The position numbers and the translations under genes are program-made. From positions 620,001 through 684,000 of the forward strand of contig NZ_JAHXZS010000001.1 of assembly GCF_019740335.1 (NCBI RefSeq): a stretch of 64,000 nucleotides of DNA, in the 5' to 3' direction. The notes beneath the pieces were generated by a model. The model was not told where the DNA came from, searched no databases, and saw nothing but the letters and a program-made list of their open reading frames with translations. Shown one piece after another: positions 1 through 8,645 of the stretch. This DNA is from Alteraquisediminimonas sediminicola (GTDB lineage: Bacteria; Pseudomonadota; Alphaproteobacteria; Sphingomonadales; Sphingomonadaceae). Within the stretch, counting starts at the first letter, position 1, and each line of letters begins with the position of its first letter.

Positions 1-1099
1 GGCAACCGGCATAGACGCACTCGCCGCGCCGATCCGTTAGCGCGGTCGCGCCCGCGCGGCGGAACAAAGTCGGCAACCAGCCCGGCAAATCGCCGCCGAC
101 CATGTCGCCATCTTGGCTATAGGCCGCCCAACGCGCCACCAATTGCGCCAAAATCGCCGCCCGCCCCGCAAATCCGCCCTGCAACGCATCTTCGAGATTG
201 AGCAGGCACAGATAATTTTCCCGACCTTTGCGCACCACGACCTTGCGGCGGCGCTCCTCCGGGTCGGGATAGAGGCGCAATGCCTCGCGATTGAGCTGGC
301 GTTGCAACGCCTTAGTATAGGTCGAAATCCATACCGTCCCGCCCGATGCCTCGACCCAGGCCGCACTCGGCGCGAGATAGCCATAGGTCTTGCCGATCCC
401 CGTCCCGGCCTCGGCCAGCAACAGATTCGGCTGATCCATTGCAGGGCGCGGATCGAAGACATTGGTCGCGGCCTGTGCGAATTCCTGCTGGCCGATGCGG
501 ACTTCGCCGGTATCCCCGACCAGAAATGCCAATTGATCCTGCACCGCCACCGGGTTCAACCGCACCGGGCGCGGCGGCGGCAAATCGCCGCTTTCCTCCC
601 ATTCCGGCAGACGTGAAAACAGCCAAGGCTCGGCCTCATGCGGCTGGCGCAAAAACGGGTTGATCAGCGCTGCCCAAGGCCAGCGCAACCGCGCGAGCGA
701 TTGTCCGCTGGTCCATGCGCCGATGCGTTCGGGCCAATCCTCGCCACCATGGGCATTGGCCGCGATCTTCTCGAAAATCCGCGCGACCGCACGCTGCAAA
801 AATGGCGCTGCCTCCGCATCACTGGTCGGCGGGGCCATGCCGAGAAAACGAGCCAGCCCGCCCGGCGTCGGCACGACAAAACGCGCCGGATAGAGGAAGG
901 CGATCAGTTCCAGCACATCCAGCCCGGCCAATTCCGGCAGGCCCAGACGCTGCGCCACCAACGGCGCATTGAGCAAGATCGTCGGCGTATCGGACAGGCG
1001 GGCAATCGCCTCCCCCCGCCCAATCGCGCGGCTCTCACCATCGCCATCGCCGCGCGCGATCCATGTGCCGCTATGGCTGGCATAGAGCGCAGGGGGCAT
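1..1099 (-). CDS. DinG-like ATP-dependent DNA helicase, 3' end outside the window
   Basis: This is the N-terminal 366 residues of a superfamily 2 helicase of the XPD/DinG type. A Walker A motif (AGTGIGKT, residues 231-238) is followed by motif Ia (STYTKALQ). Cys298 (ENYLC), Cys361 and Cys366 (GECVYAGC) match the cysteine pattern that holds the 4Fe-4S cluster in XPD/DinG helicases; the fourth would lie beyond the window edge. About 180 residues precede the helicase core and contain no motif I recognise. The ATG at 1099 is preceded by no clear Shine-Dalgarno, and the gene begins 23 bp after the NnrU-like gene, so the two are probably co-transcribed. By family it should be a 5'-3' DNA helicase acting in repair or replication-conflict resolution. 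The exact subfamily is uncertain because half the protein is missing. Confidence 0.85.
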   Translation of the reverse strand, partial: MPPALYASHSGTWIARGDGDGESRAIGRGEAIARLSDTPTILLNAPLVAQRLGLPELAGLDVLELIAFLYPARFVVPTPGGLARFLGMAPPTSDAEAAPFLQRAVARIFEKIAANAHGGEDWPERIGAWTSGQSLARLRWPWAALINPFLRQPHEAEPWLFSRLPEWEESGDLPPPRPVRLNPVAVQDQLAFLVGDTGEVRIGQQEFAQAATNVFDPRPAMDQPNLLLAEAGTGIGKTYGYLAPSAAWVEASGGTVWISTYTKALQRQLNREALRLYPDPEERRRKVVVRKGRENYLCLLNLEDALQGGFAGRAAILAQLVARWAAYSQDGDMVGGDLPGWLPTLFRRAGATALTDRRGECVYAGC

Positions 1100-1122
1100 A
1101 TGCTTCAAGGAATCGGCGGGGT

Positions 1123-1692
1123 TCACCCGTTTGGCAGTAACGGCACGCCCGTCAAATAGCCATGCCCCCAAACAAGCGCGACATAGACAATCAACGCGAC
1201 AGTGACGCCCAAGATTTCCCGGCCAATGCCCGCCACCTTCACCGGCTTCACCCACGCCCCTTCGCGCTTGGAAATCGTGCCTATCGACACACACGCCCAC
1301 AGGCCGATGCCGGCAAACAACACGACCGAACGACTATCGCCATTGGCCAGCAAATGCCCCACCGCCCAGATCACCGCACCGGTCAGCATCGGATGGCGCA
1401 GATATCGACGAATCCGCGAATGGTCCCGCCCGGCAAAGACCAACATGACCGATATGAACATCAACGCCATGTTGAGATGACGCCCCCAAAAGGGCGGATC
1501 ATAGACCGAATGCGGCACGGCCGATTGCCAGCCGACCACCATCAGGCCCAAACCCGTCAGGATGAATAACGCGATCAACCCGCGCGATGCCAGCCCCATG
1601 CGTGCGTCCAATTCAGCCCGCAAACCCGGCGCGACCGACGCAATCAGATGGGCCATCGTCCAAATGATCACGCCTGCAAACAGTGTTTCCAT
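1123..1692 (-). CDS. NnrU-like integral membrane protein
   Basis: A 189-residue protein with about five to six hydrophobic segments. It has the NnrU family signature: a GRHLNMALMF segment followed by RHPMLTGAVIWAVGHLLANGD. NnrU proteins were first seen beside nitric-oxide/nitrite reductase genes, and relatives include membrane isoprenylcysteine-type methyltransferases. No denitrification genes lie nearby, so no specific role in nitrogen oxide metabolism is claimed. It diverges from lysK across 113 bp and lies upstream of the helicase gene on the same strand. Confidence 0.8.
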   Translation of the reverse strand: METLFAGVIIWTMAHLIASVAPGLRAELDARMGLASRGLIALFILTGLGLMVVGWQSAVPHSVYDPPFWGRHLNMALMFISVMLVFAGRDHSRIRRYLRHPMLTGAVIWAVGHLLANGDSRSVVLFAGIGLWACVSIGTISKREGAWVKPVKVAGIGREILGVTVALIVYVALVWGHGYLTGVPLLPNG

Positions 1693-1805
1693 TGCATCAT
1701 CCCGCCGTCTGTCCTAGCGCTGCATCGCACCAATTACTGCTCTGTCTGCCCGACTGGACAGGCGGGGGCAAGCGGCAAGCGTCTATCATCAAGGGAATCT
1801 CAAGC

Positions 1806-3386
1806 GTGAGCGATATCAAAGAAGCGGCACTCAAATCAAAGGCATGGCCCTATGAAGAGGCGCGCCGGGTATTGAAACGCCTGCCCCACGGCAAGATCGG
1901 CCCGGATGGCAAGCCCGCGCCGGTCTTGTTCGAAACCGGCTATGGCCCGTCGGGACTGCCGCATATCGGCACGTTCAACGAAGTGCTGCGCACCACGATG
2001 GTCCGCCATGCGTTTGAGGAAATGTCCGGCCTGCCGACCAAGCTCATCGCGTTTAGCGACGACATGGACGGCCTGCGGAAAGTCCCGGACAATGTCCCCA
2101 ATCAGGAATTGCTCCGCACCCATCTCGGCAAGCCATTGACCGCCATTCCCGATCCATTCGGCGAATATGACAGCTTTGCCGCGCATAATAATGCGATGCT
2201 GCGTCGTTTCCTCGATCAATTCGGCTTCGAATATGAATTCCGTTCATCGACCGAACAATATCGCGGCGGTGTATTCGATGAGGCGCTGCGCAATGTCCTG
2301 CGCCACAATCAGGACATTCTCGACATCATGCTGCCGACCCTGCGCGCCGAACGCGCGGCGACCTATTCGCCGACCCTGCCGATCTCGCCGACCAGCGGCG
2401 TGGTGTTGCAGGTGCCGATCGACGTGGTCGATGCCGATGCCGGGATCGTCCGTTTTGAAGATGACGGCAAGATGATCGAACATTGCATCCTGTCCGGCGG
2501 GGCCAAGCTCCAATGGAAGGTCGATTGGGCGATGCGCTGGGTCGCGCTTGGCGTCGATTATGAAATGTATGGCAAGGATCTGACGGATAGCGGCGTGCAA
2601 TCGGGCAAGATCGCCCGCGTGCTCGGCGGCCACAAGCCGGAAGGCCTGATCTATGAAATGTTCCTCGACGAAAAGGGCGAGAAGATTTCCAAATCCAAGG
2701 GCAATGGCCTGTCGTTGGAAGAATGGCTGACCTATGGTTCGGAAGAAAGCCTCGCCTTTTACGCCTATCGCGAACCCAAAAGCGCAAAGCAATTGCACAT
2801 TGGCGTGATCCCGCGCGCGGTCGATGAATATCTCCAGTTCCGGGGCAATTACCCGACACAGGATATTGATAAGCAGCTCGGCAACCCGGTTCACCATATC
2901 CACAATGGCAAGGTGCCGACCACGGTCTTGCCTGTAACCTATGGCCTGTTGCTCAACCTTGTCGGCGTGATGGGGGCGGATGCCACCAACGACCGCGTCT
3001 GGGCCTATCTCGCCAATTATGTCGCCGGCGCGACCAAGGACCAATATCCGGAGCTGGATGCGCTGATCGGCAACGCCCTTGCCTATAATCGCGACTTCAT
3101 CGCTCCGACCCTGATCCGCCGCAAGCCTTCAGACAATGAAATCGCGGCCTTGCAAAAACTGGATGCGGAACTGGCGGGTCTTGCCCATGATGCCACGGCA
3201 GAGGATATTCAGAACATCGTCTATGCCATCGGCAAGGACTGCGGCTTCGAAAATTTGCGTGACTGGTTCAAAGCATTGTATGAAACATTGTTGGGATCAA
3301 GTGCCGGGCCGCGCATGGGCAGCTTCATCGCGCTCTACGGCATCGACAACAGCCGCCGCCTGATCGCGGAGGCACTCGCGCTGTAA
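1806..3386 (+). CDS. lysK: Class I lysyl-tRNA synthetase
   Basis: This enzyme charges tRNA-Lys with lysine in the cytoplasm and belongs to the archaeal-type class I family that replaces class II LysS in many alphaproteobacteria. The HIGH signature reads HIGT at residues 53-56 and the KMSKS loop reads KISKS near residue 293, followed by the all-alpha C-terminal anticodon-binding region. The reading frame is open further upstream to an ATG at 1683. I chose the GTG at 1806 because it has AAGGGA about 8 bases upstream and gives 526 residues, the normal family length, starting VSDIKEAA. It is followed after 28 bp by moaA. Confidence 0.96.
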   Translation: MSDIKEAALKSKAWPYEEARRVLKRLPHGKIGPDGKPAPVLFETGYGPSGLPHIGTFNEVLRTTMVRHAFEEMSGLPTKLIAFSDDMDGLRKVPDNVPNQELLRTHLGKPLTAIPDPFGEYDSFAAHNNAMLRRFLDQFGFEYEFRSSTEQYRGGVFDEALRNVLRHNQDILDIMLPTLRAERAATYSPTLPISPTSGVVLQVPIDVVDADAGIVRFEDDGKMIEHCILSGGAKLQWKVDWAMRWVALGVDYEMYGKDLTDSGVQSGKIARVLGGHKPEGLIYEMFLDEKGEKISKSKGNGLSLEEWLTYGSEESLAFYAYREPKSAKQLHIGVIPRAVDEYLQFRGNYPTQDIDKQLGNPVHHIHNGKVPTTVLPVTYGLLLNLVGVMGADATNDRVWAYLANYVAGATKDQYPELDALIGNALAYNRDFIAPTLIRRKPSDNEIAALQKLDAELAGLAHDATAEDIQNIVYAIGKDCGFENLRDWFKALYETLLGSSAGPRMGSFIALYGIDNSRRLIAEALAL

Positions 3387-3414
3387 ATTTCACTGCTGCA
3401 CCGCAGGAGGAACA

Positions 3415-4425
3415 TTGACCGTCAATAACACCCCGCTGGTTGACCCCTTTGGCCGCCGAATCCGCTATTTGCGGCTTTCGGTGACCGACCGGTGCGACAT
3501 GCGCTGTCGTTATTGCATGGCCGAAAGCATGACCTTCCTCCCGCGTGAGGCGGTGATGTCAATCGAAGAGGCGGGCCAGATTGCCGATGCCTTTATCGAT
3601 CGCGGCGTGACCAAGATCAGGCTGACCGGCGGCGAGCCGTTGGTCCGCAAAGGCGTGGACCAACTCGCCGCCCATCTGGGTAAGAGATTGGGGCAAGGCG
3701 GCGGGCTGGAGGAATTGACCCTCACCACCAACGCCACCTATCTTGATCGCCACGCCGATGCGCTGGCGGCGGCGGGCATCGCCCGCATCAACGTCAGCCT
3801 CGATAGCCTCGATCCTGATCGCTTCCACCAGATCACAAGGCGCGGCGAGCTTGATCGCACGCTGGCGGGCATCCGCGCCGCGACGAATGCCGGGATCAAG
3901 ATCAAGATCAACACGGTCGCGCTCAAAGGTCTGAACGAGGACGACATCCTGCCGCTGATGCGCTGGTGCGCGGGTGAAGGCCATGATCTGACCCTGATTG
4001 AAACCATGCCCTTGGGCCGGATCGACGAGGACCGGACAGACCGTTATCTGCCGCTGAACGAACTACGCGCGCGGATCGAACAGGAATACAGCCTTGCGTC
4101 CCTCAGTGACACGAGCGGTGGCCCGGCTCGTTATTGGCGGGTGGGCGAGCTTGGTTTGAAATTGGGCCTGATCACGCCGCTATCCAACAATTTCTGCGAT
4201 GGCTGCAACCGCGTCCGCCTGTCGGCGACGGGCAGGCTCTATCTCTGCCTCGGCCATGACGACAAGGTCGATCTGCTATCCGCCTTGCGCAATGGTGGAG
4301 AAGCCGCCATGCATCAGGCGATGGACGATGCGTTGCGGCTGAAACCGCTGCGACATCAGTTCGAACAGGATATGGATGCGGGCGTGCCATCGGTGCAGCG
4401 CCATATGAATGTAACAGGCGGATGA
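3415..4425 (+). CDS. moaA: GTP 3',8-cyclase MoaA (molybdenum cofactor biosynthesis)
   Basis: This radical-SAM enzyme converts GTP to 3',8-cyclo-7,8-dihydro-GTP, the first step of molybdopterin synthesis. The SAM-cluster motif is C27-x3-C31-x2-C34 (CDMRCRYC). The second 4Fe-4S site is in the C-terminal third (FCDGCNRVRLS and a later CLG cysteine, about residues 261, 264 and 278). The C-terminal Gly-Gly needed for catalysis in MoaA is present (MNVTGG). The start is a TTG, fixed by a perfect AGGAGG seven bases upstream. The product, Moco, is needed by the formate dehydrogenase encoded at 43-48 kb. The stop overlaps the next gene by four bases. Confidence 0.96.
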   Translation: MTVNNTPLVDPFGRRIRYLRLSVTDRCDMRCRYCMAESMTFLPREAVMSIEEAGQIADAFIDRGVTKIRLTGGEPLVRKGVDQLAAHLGKRLGQGGGLEELTLTTNATYLDRHADALAAAGIARINVSLDSLDPDRFHQITRRGELDRTLAGIRAATNAGIKIKINTVALKGLNEDDILPLMRWCAGEGHDLTLIETMPLGRIDEDRTDRYLPLNELRARIEQEYSLASLSDTSGGPARYWRVGELGLKLGLITPLSNNFCDGCNRVRLSATGRLYLCLGHDDKVDLLSALRNGGEAAMHQAMDDALRLKPLRHQFEQDMDAGVPSVQRHMNVTGG

Positions 4426-5204
4426 TCAATTATATGAAGATGGCATTGCTCGCCTCCCCCACGCCACAGGCAGAGGCCGCGCTCGAAGAACTGCATCGGA
4501 AATATGATTGGGTCGATATCGAGGATGCATCGTTGGTGATCGCCTTGGGCGGCGATGGCTTTATGTTGCAAGTGCTGCATGACATGCTGGCGCGGCAGCA
4601 GAATGTCCCGGTGTTCGGGATGAACCTTGGCACCTTCGGCTTTCTGATGAACGAATGGCGCAGTGATGATGATCTGCTGCAACGGCTCAATAAGGCCAAG
4701 CCGGTGACGGTTTCCCCCTTGGCGATGAAAGTCACGACCATCAGCGGCGAAAAATTCAGCTCGCCCGCGATTAACGAAGTGTCGCTGCTGCGCGAAACCC
4801 GCCAGACGGCCAAGCTCGAAATCACGGTCGGTGGCCGCGTCGTGTTGCCTGAACTGGTGTGCGATGGCGTGTTGGTCGCCACCCCTGCCGGTTCGACCGC
4901 GTATAATTTTTCGGCCCAAGGCCCGATCCTGCCACTCGACTCCGGGACATTGGCCCTCACCCCGATCAGCCCGTTTCGCCCCCGCCGCTGGCGCGGTGCC
5001 ATCCTGCCCGACCGCGCCCATATCACCTTCCGGGTGCTGGACGCGGCCAAACGCCCGGTCAGCGCGGTCGCCGATCAACGCGAATATCGCGATGTCGAAA
5101 CGGTGGAAGTCGCCATTGATCGGACAAATGCACTCACCCTTTTGTTCGACCCGGAACATGCGTTGGACGACCGAATTGCAATGGAACAATTCGCGATCGG
5201 ATAA
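4422..5204 (+). CDS. nadK: NAD kinase
   Basis: A cytoplasmic kinase that phosphorylates NAD to NADP. It has the family's GGDG phosphate-binding motif (ALGGDGFMLQ, near residue 43), NLGTFGFL, and the substrate-binding segment DGVLVATPAGSTAYNFSAQG. Its 260 residues match the short bacterial type. The ATG overlaps the moaA stop as ATGA; a second in-frame ATG at 4434 is possible but has no better ribosome site. Translation is probably coupled to moaA. Confidence 0.95.
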   Translation: MINYMKMALLASPTPQAEAALEELHRKYDWVDIEDASLVIALGGDGFMLQVLHDMLARQQNVPVFGMNLGTFGFLMNEWRSDDDLLQRLNKAKPVTVSPLAMKVTTISGEKFSSPAINEVSLLRETRQTAKLEITVGGRVVLPELVCDGVLVATPAGSTAYNFSAQGPILPLDSGTLALTPISPFRPRRWRGAILPDRAHITFRVLDAAKRPVSAVADQREYRDVETVEVAIDRTNALTLLFDPEHALDDRIAMEQFAIG

Positions 5205-5219
5205 ATTTTCGCCAAGGCC

Positions 5220-5248
5220 TTGCATGACGTTCGAATCCGCTGCTATAG
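5220..5248 (+). promoter_or_regulatory. Candidate promoter of tRNA-Asn
   Basis: A TTGCAT box (5220-5225) and a CTATAG box (5243-5248) are separated by 17 bases and lie about 50 bases before the tRNA 5' end. This fits a housekeeping-sigma promoter. It is inferred by eye only. Confidence 0.4.
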
Positions 5249-5300
5249 GCCCGCCAACGATGACGAACTGAACGGTTCAACATCGCGCGGAAATGGTTAT

Positions 5301-5375
5301 TCCCCGGTAGCTCAGCGGTAGAGCATCCGACTGTTAATCGGACGGCCGCCTGTTCGAATCAGGCCCGGGGAGCCA
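5301..5375 (+). tRNA. tRNA-Asn (anticodon GTT)
   Basis: A complete cloverleaf. The acceptor stem TCCCCGG pairs with CCGGGGA. The anticodon loop CTGTTAA has GTT at 5333-5335, and the T-loop is TTCGAAT. The discriminator is G and CCA is encoded at 5373-5375. Confidence 0.97.
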
Positions 5376-5563
5376 TTTTCCAATCCTGTATCCACAGCAA
5401 TTTGATATAAAGCGATCAGGCCTCAATCTTCATGAGGTCTGGCGCACGCATGTGCATGTCACTCACTTTGCCCGCCGCCAAAATAAGGCATGGCATTGGT
5501 TGAACCAAATAAATCGCATATCAGGCTGACACAGTGTCACGACACCATATGGGATCTGTCCAC

Positions 5564-6232
5564 ATGCGCATCAGCAAAGCCGTTGCCACACGCCGTTCCG
5601 TGCGTGCTTTTCTTGATAAGCAGGTCGATCCAGCACTTATTCGTCGCCTGATAGAACAGGCCGGGCGCGCACCTTCTGGTGGCAATCTGCAGCCATGGCA
5701 TATCTATGTCGTAACCGGCGCACCGCTCGCTCAGCTCAAATCATTGATGGAAGAAAAAATTGCATCGAACCCGAAAGGCGAAGGCAGTGAATTTAACATC
5801 TACCCACCCGAACTAGAGGGGATTTATGCCGACCGCAGATACAAGATCGGGGAAGCGATGTACAATGGGCTTGCTATCGCGCGCGAAGATCGTGCTGGCC
5901 GGCGCATGTGGTTCAATCGCAACTATCGTTTCTTTGACGCCCCGGTAGGGCTATTCTGCTTTATTGAGCGCTATATGGGGCCACCGCAATGGTCGGACAT
6001 GGGCATGTATCTGCAAACCCTGATGCTTTTGTTGCGCGAGGAAGGACTGGATAGCTGTGCGCAAGAATGCTGGGCCTTGTTCCACAACACCATCTCAACA
6101 TTTGTGCAGGCCCCCGATCATCACATGCTCTTTTGCGGCATGGCAATCGGCTATCGCGATCCGGATCACGCCGCCAATAATTTCCCGTCGGAACGCGCCG
6201 CATTGGAAGAGTTTGCCACGTTTATCGGATAA
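5564..6232 (+). CDS. Nitroreductase-family FMN oxidoreductase
   Basis: About 222 residues with the nitroreductase fold signatures: RRSVRAF at the N-terminus, followed by GRAPSGGNLQPWHIYVVTG, the FMN-binding segment. A C-terminal PSERAALEEF tail is also typical. Family members use NAD(P)H to reduce nitro-compounds, quinones or flavins; the substrate cannot be told. In-frame GTG (5534) and ATG (5549) lie upstream, but MRISKAVATRR aligns with usual family starts. No strong ribosome site supports any of the three. The gene sits alone after tRNA-Asn, and its codon choice looks less GC-rich than lysK or ribD, so acquisition beside the tRNA is possible but unproven. Confidence 0.88.
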   Translation: MRISKAVATRRSVRAFLDKQVDPALIRRLIEQAGRAPSGGNLQPWHIYVVTGAPLAQLKSLMEEKIASNPKGEGSEFNIYPPELEGIYADRRYKIGEAMYNGLAIAREDRAGRRMWFNRNYRFFDAPVGLFCFIERYMGPPQWSDMGMYLQTLMLLLREEGLDSCAQECWALFHNTISTFVQAPDHHMLFCGMAIGYRDPDHAANNFPSERAALEEFATFIG

Positions 6233-6307
6233 TCATTGCTCAGCCAAACCGGACAGATAACGGCGAATACTTGTCACCCGCGTGAAATCGGATCATAGCT
6301 GCGCGCC

Positions 6308-7354
6308 ATGTCGCACAAAGAATTCTCCGGTAACCCCCGGCCCAACGCCATCGCCAATTGGCTGCTCGTCATGGCCCTCATGGTCTTTTTGATGGTCGTC
6401 GTCGGCGGGATTACCCGGCTGACGGAATCTGGCCTGTCGATGGTCCGCTGGGAACCGGTACGCGGCACGATCCCCCCGTTGAACGACGCACAATGGGCCA
6501 CCGAGTTCCAATCCTATCAGACCAGCCCGCAATATCAGCTCGTCAATCGGCATATGTCGCTGGGCGAATTCAAGGCGATCTATTTCTGGGAATATCTCCA
6601 CCGGCTGATCGGGCGGTTGATCGGGCTGGCGTTCGCATTGCCATTATTGTGGTTCTGGGTGAAAAAACAGATCCCGCGCGGCTATGGCCCGCGCCTCACC
6701 GCCTTATTGGCATTGGGCGGGCTGCAGGGCACGATTGGCTGGTGGATGGTCGCCTCTGGCCTTGTCAACAATCCGGCGGTCAGCCATCTGCGCCTCGCGA
6801 CACATTTGCTGATGGCGCTGTTCATCATGGCCGGTCTGTTGTGGACGGCGCTTGATCTCCGGGCCTTGGCCAAAACCGGGATCAACCACCCGGCGCGAAT
6901 GATCCGCGCGGCGGTGTTGGTGCTGGCGATGTTGGCGCTGCAACTTTGCTATGGCGCGTTTGTCGCGGGGCTAGATGCGGGCTTTGCCTTTGCGGAATGG
7001 CCGTTGATGGGCGGCAAGATATTCCCTGATGGCGTGCCGTTATTCACCTCTTTCTGGCAAAATGTGATCGACCAACCGGTCGTCGTCCAGTTCATCCATC
7101 GCTGGTATGCATGGGCCGTGGCGGGCGCGATCCTGTTCCTGTCGCAGCGCCTGCGCAAACGCGGCGAAATCGGCCTCGCTTATGGGTTGATCTTCATCGT
7201 ACTGGCCCAGATCGGCCTTGGCATCGCCACCTTGTATAGCGGTGTCTTTATTCCGATTGCCGTCGGCCATCAGGCAATGGGCGCGTTGTTGCTGGCGATG
7301 GTGGTCGTCGCCGCCCATCGCCTTGGCTCGGGTCGGTTCAACGCATCAAACTGA
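6308..7354 (+). CDS. ctaA: Heme A synthase (CtaA/Cox15 type)
   Basis: This inner-membrane enzyme oxidises the heme O methyl group to make heme A for aa3-type cytochrome oxidase. The 348 residues form about eight membrane helices. Family motifs visible are GGITRLTESGLSMVRWEPV in the first loop and the four helix histidine segments FWEYLHRLIGR, SHLRLATHLL, VQFIHRWYAW and VGHQAMGA. There is no cysteine pair in the first external loop, as in the alphaproteobacterial and mitochondrial type. Its 3' end overlaps the convergent thioesterase gene by 17 bp. Confidence 0.95.
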   Translation: MSHKEFSGNPRPNAIANWLLVMALMVFLMVVVGGITRLTESGLSMVRWEPVRGTIPPLNDAQWATEFQSYQTSPQYQLVNRHMSLGEFKAIYFWEYLHRLIGRLIGLAFALPLLWFWVKKQIPRGYGPRLTALLALGGLQGTIGWWMVASGLVNNPAVSHLRLATHLLMALFIMAGLLWTALDLRALAKTGINHPARMIRAAVLVLAMLALQLCYGAFVAGLDAGFAFAEWPLMGGKIFPDGVPLFTSFWQNVIDQPVVVQFIHRWYAWAVAGAILFLSQRLRKRGEIGLAYGLIFIVLAQIGLGIATLYSGVFIPIAVGHQAMGALLLAMVVVAAHRLGSGRFNASN

Positions 7355-7745
7355 CCTGCCCCATCACCACGGGCTTTTGGGGGTCGTCCTGCCAGACGCG
7401 GACCGACACGACGATAATCCGCCCGCCAAGGCGCACGATTTCCGCCTTGGCATAGCAATTCTCGTGGGTAGCCCCGCGCAAATAGCTGATACTGAGGTTG
7501 ATCGGACGGGCCAACCGCCCTTCGCGCGGTGCGGCGACAGTCTGGACCTTGTGGATCGCGACGCATTCCAGCATCCCCGCTAAGGCCCCGCCATGCACAA
7601 AACCGGGGCGGCCGCCAAGCGTGTCAGCGCGCGGCATGATCGCCAGCCACTCACCGTCTGCATCCTGCTCAAACCTTAAACCGAGCGTTGCTGCATAGGG
7701 CATATCAACCGTCTTTTGCCCATTCGGCATGCCCGTATTCTTCAT
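7338..7745 (-). CDS. Hotdog-fold thioesterase, PaaI-like
   Basis: 135 residues with the hotdog signature PGFVHGGALAGMLECVA, followed by the beta segments INLSISYLRGA and IVVSVRVWQDD. Proteins of this family hydrolyse acyl- or aryl-CoA thioesters; the substrate is unknown. It is translationally coupled (ATGA overlap) to the second hotdog gene immediately upstream, which suggests a heterodimer or related substrates. Its 3' end runs 17 bp into ctaA on the other strand. Confidence 0.85.
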   Translation of the reverse strand: MKNTGMPNGQKTVDMPYAATLGLRFEQDADGEWLAIMPRADTLGGRPGFVHGGALAGMLECVAIHKVQTVAAPREGRLARPINLSISYLRGATHENCYAKAEIVRLGGRIIVVSVRVWQDDPQKPVVMGQVSLMR

Positions 7746-8245
7746 ACAGAACTCTTTTCATCCATATTGAAAAACGTGCCGACGCAATGCGCGATCGGAT
7801 CTTCCGGGTCGCCGTCATGGGCGATGCCACGGACAAAGCTGACGGTGCGTTTCGCCGCATAGCATTCGCCCCGCGCCACGATCTTCGCGCCGGGCCGGGC
7901 CGGGCGCAGATAATCGATTCGCAAATCCAGCGTCGCATTGGGCGCAACTTTCTTGCGGCGCAGCCATGTGCTGGCGCTGGTCGCAAAATCGAGCAGCGTA
8001 ATAATCGGGCCAGATGCAATCACCCCGGTCGCCGGGTCAGCAACCAGATCGGGCCGCTGGCACAGCCCCAATTCCACCCAATCTTCGCCATGACCGATAT
8101 ATTCAGTCCCGATGGCTAGGCCATGCCCATGGCCGAGAAGCCACCTGACAACCCGTTCGAAATCAGGATCGGTCGCGCCCAAAATCAGGTCGCGCTCCGT
8201 CTGACTCGCACGAATATCGTCAGCCATTTTCCCGTGCCCGCTCAT
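7742..8245 (-). CDS. Hotdog-fold thioesterase family protein
   Basis: 167 residues with a PaaI-like core: ATGVIASGPIITLLDFATS in place of the usual HGG helix, then LDLRIDYLRPARPGAKIVA. The replacement of the HGG motif by SGP suggests altered or lost catalysis. The GTG/ATG region offers two starts, 8245 and 8227. The former has a GAGGTG sequence about 10 bases upstream and overlaps the chorismate mutase gene by 26 bp; the latter overlaps by 8 bp. It lies between chorismate mutase and the first thioesterase in a three-gene leftward operon. Confidence 0.82.
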   Translation of the reverse strand: MSGHGKMADDIRASQTERDLILGATDPDFERVVRWLLGHGHGLAIGTEYIGHGEDWVELGLCQRPDLVADPATGVIASGPIITLLDFATSASTWLRRKKVAPNATLDLRIDYLRPARPGAKIVARGECYAAKRTVSFVRGIAHDGDPEDPIAHCVGTFFNMDEKSSV

Positions 8246-8504
8246 GATGACGGATCACCTCATCAATCACAAAGCGCAGAAATTTCTCGGAAAAATCCGG
8301 ATCGAGATTAGCAGCCTTGGCCAATCCGCGCAGCCGTTCAATCTGCGACGTCTCGCGACCGGGATCAGCCGGGGGCAATTGGTGTTCCGCTTTATAGCGT
8401 CCAACCGCCTTGGTGATCTTGAAGCGTTCAGCCAACATGAACACCAACGCCGCGTCGATGTTGTCAATACTTTCGCGATAGCCCGCCAGCACCTGATCAT
8501 TCAT
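8220..8504 (-). CDS. Chorismate mutase, AroQ class
   Basis: A 94-residue all-helical protein matching stand-alone AroQ chorismate mutases. It has a YRESIDNIDAALVFMLAERF first helix with the arginine and acidic residues of the active site, then KITKAVGRYKAE, and a C-terminal helix FLRFVIDEVIRHHE. The enzyme converts chorismate to prephenate for phenylalanine and tyrosine synthesis. It is first in a leftward operon with two hotdog proteins. Confidence 0.9.
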   Translation of the reverse strand: MNDQVLAGYRESIDNIDAALVFMLAERFKITKAVGRYKAEHQLPPADPGRETSQIERLRGLAKAANLDPDFSEKFLRFVIDEVIRHHERARENG

Positions 8505-8645
8505 AATGTCATCTATTCAAGGCCTCGCGCCCGTTTTGCAAGCCAGTTTTGCAGGCCGGAAAATTATGGACTTTTTCGCCTCGTCGGCGCATCGGGTCCG
8601 ACAGCTTGCCGTGTGATGCGGCGTTCCGGGGAGCTTTCGACCGTC

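Noticed and set aside
1683-1805. Upstream ATG start for lysK
   Set aside because: It adds 41 residues with no family similarity; the GTG at 1806 has a good ribosome site.
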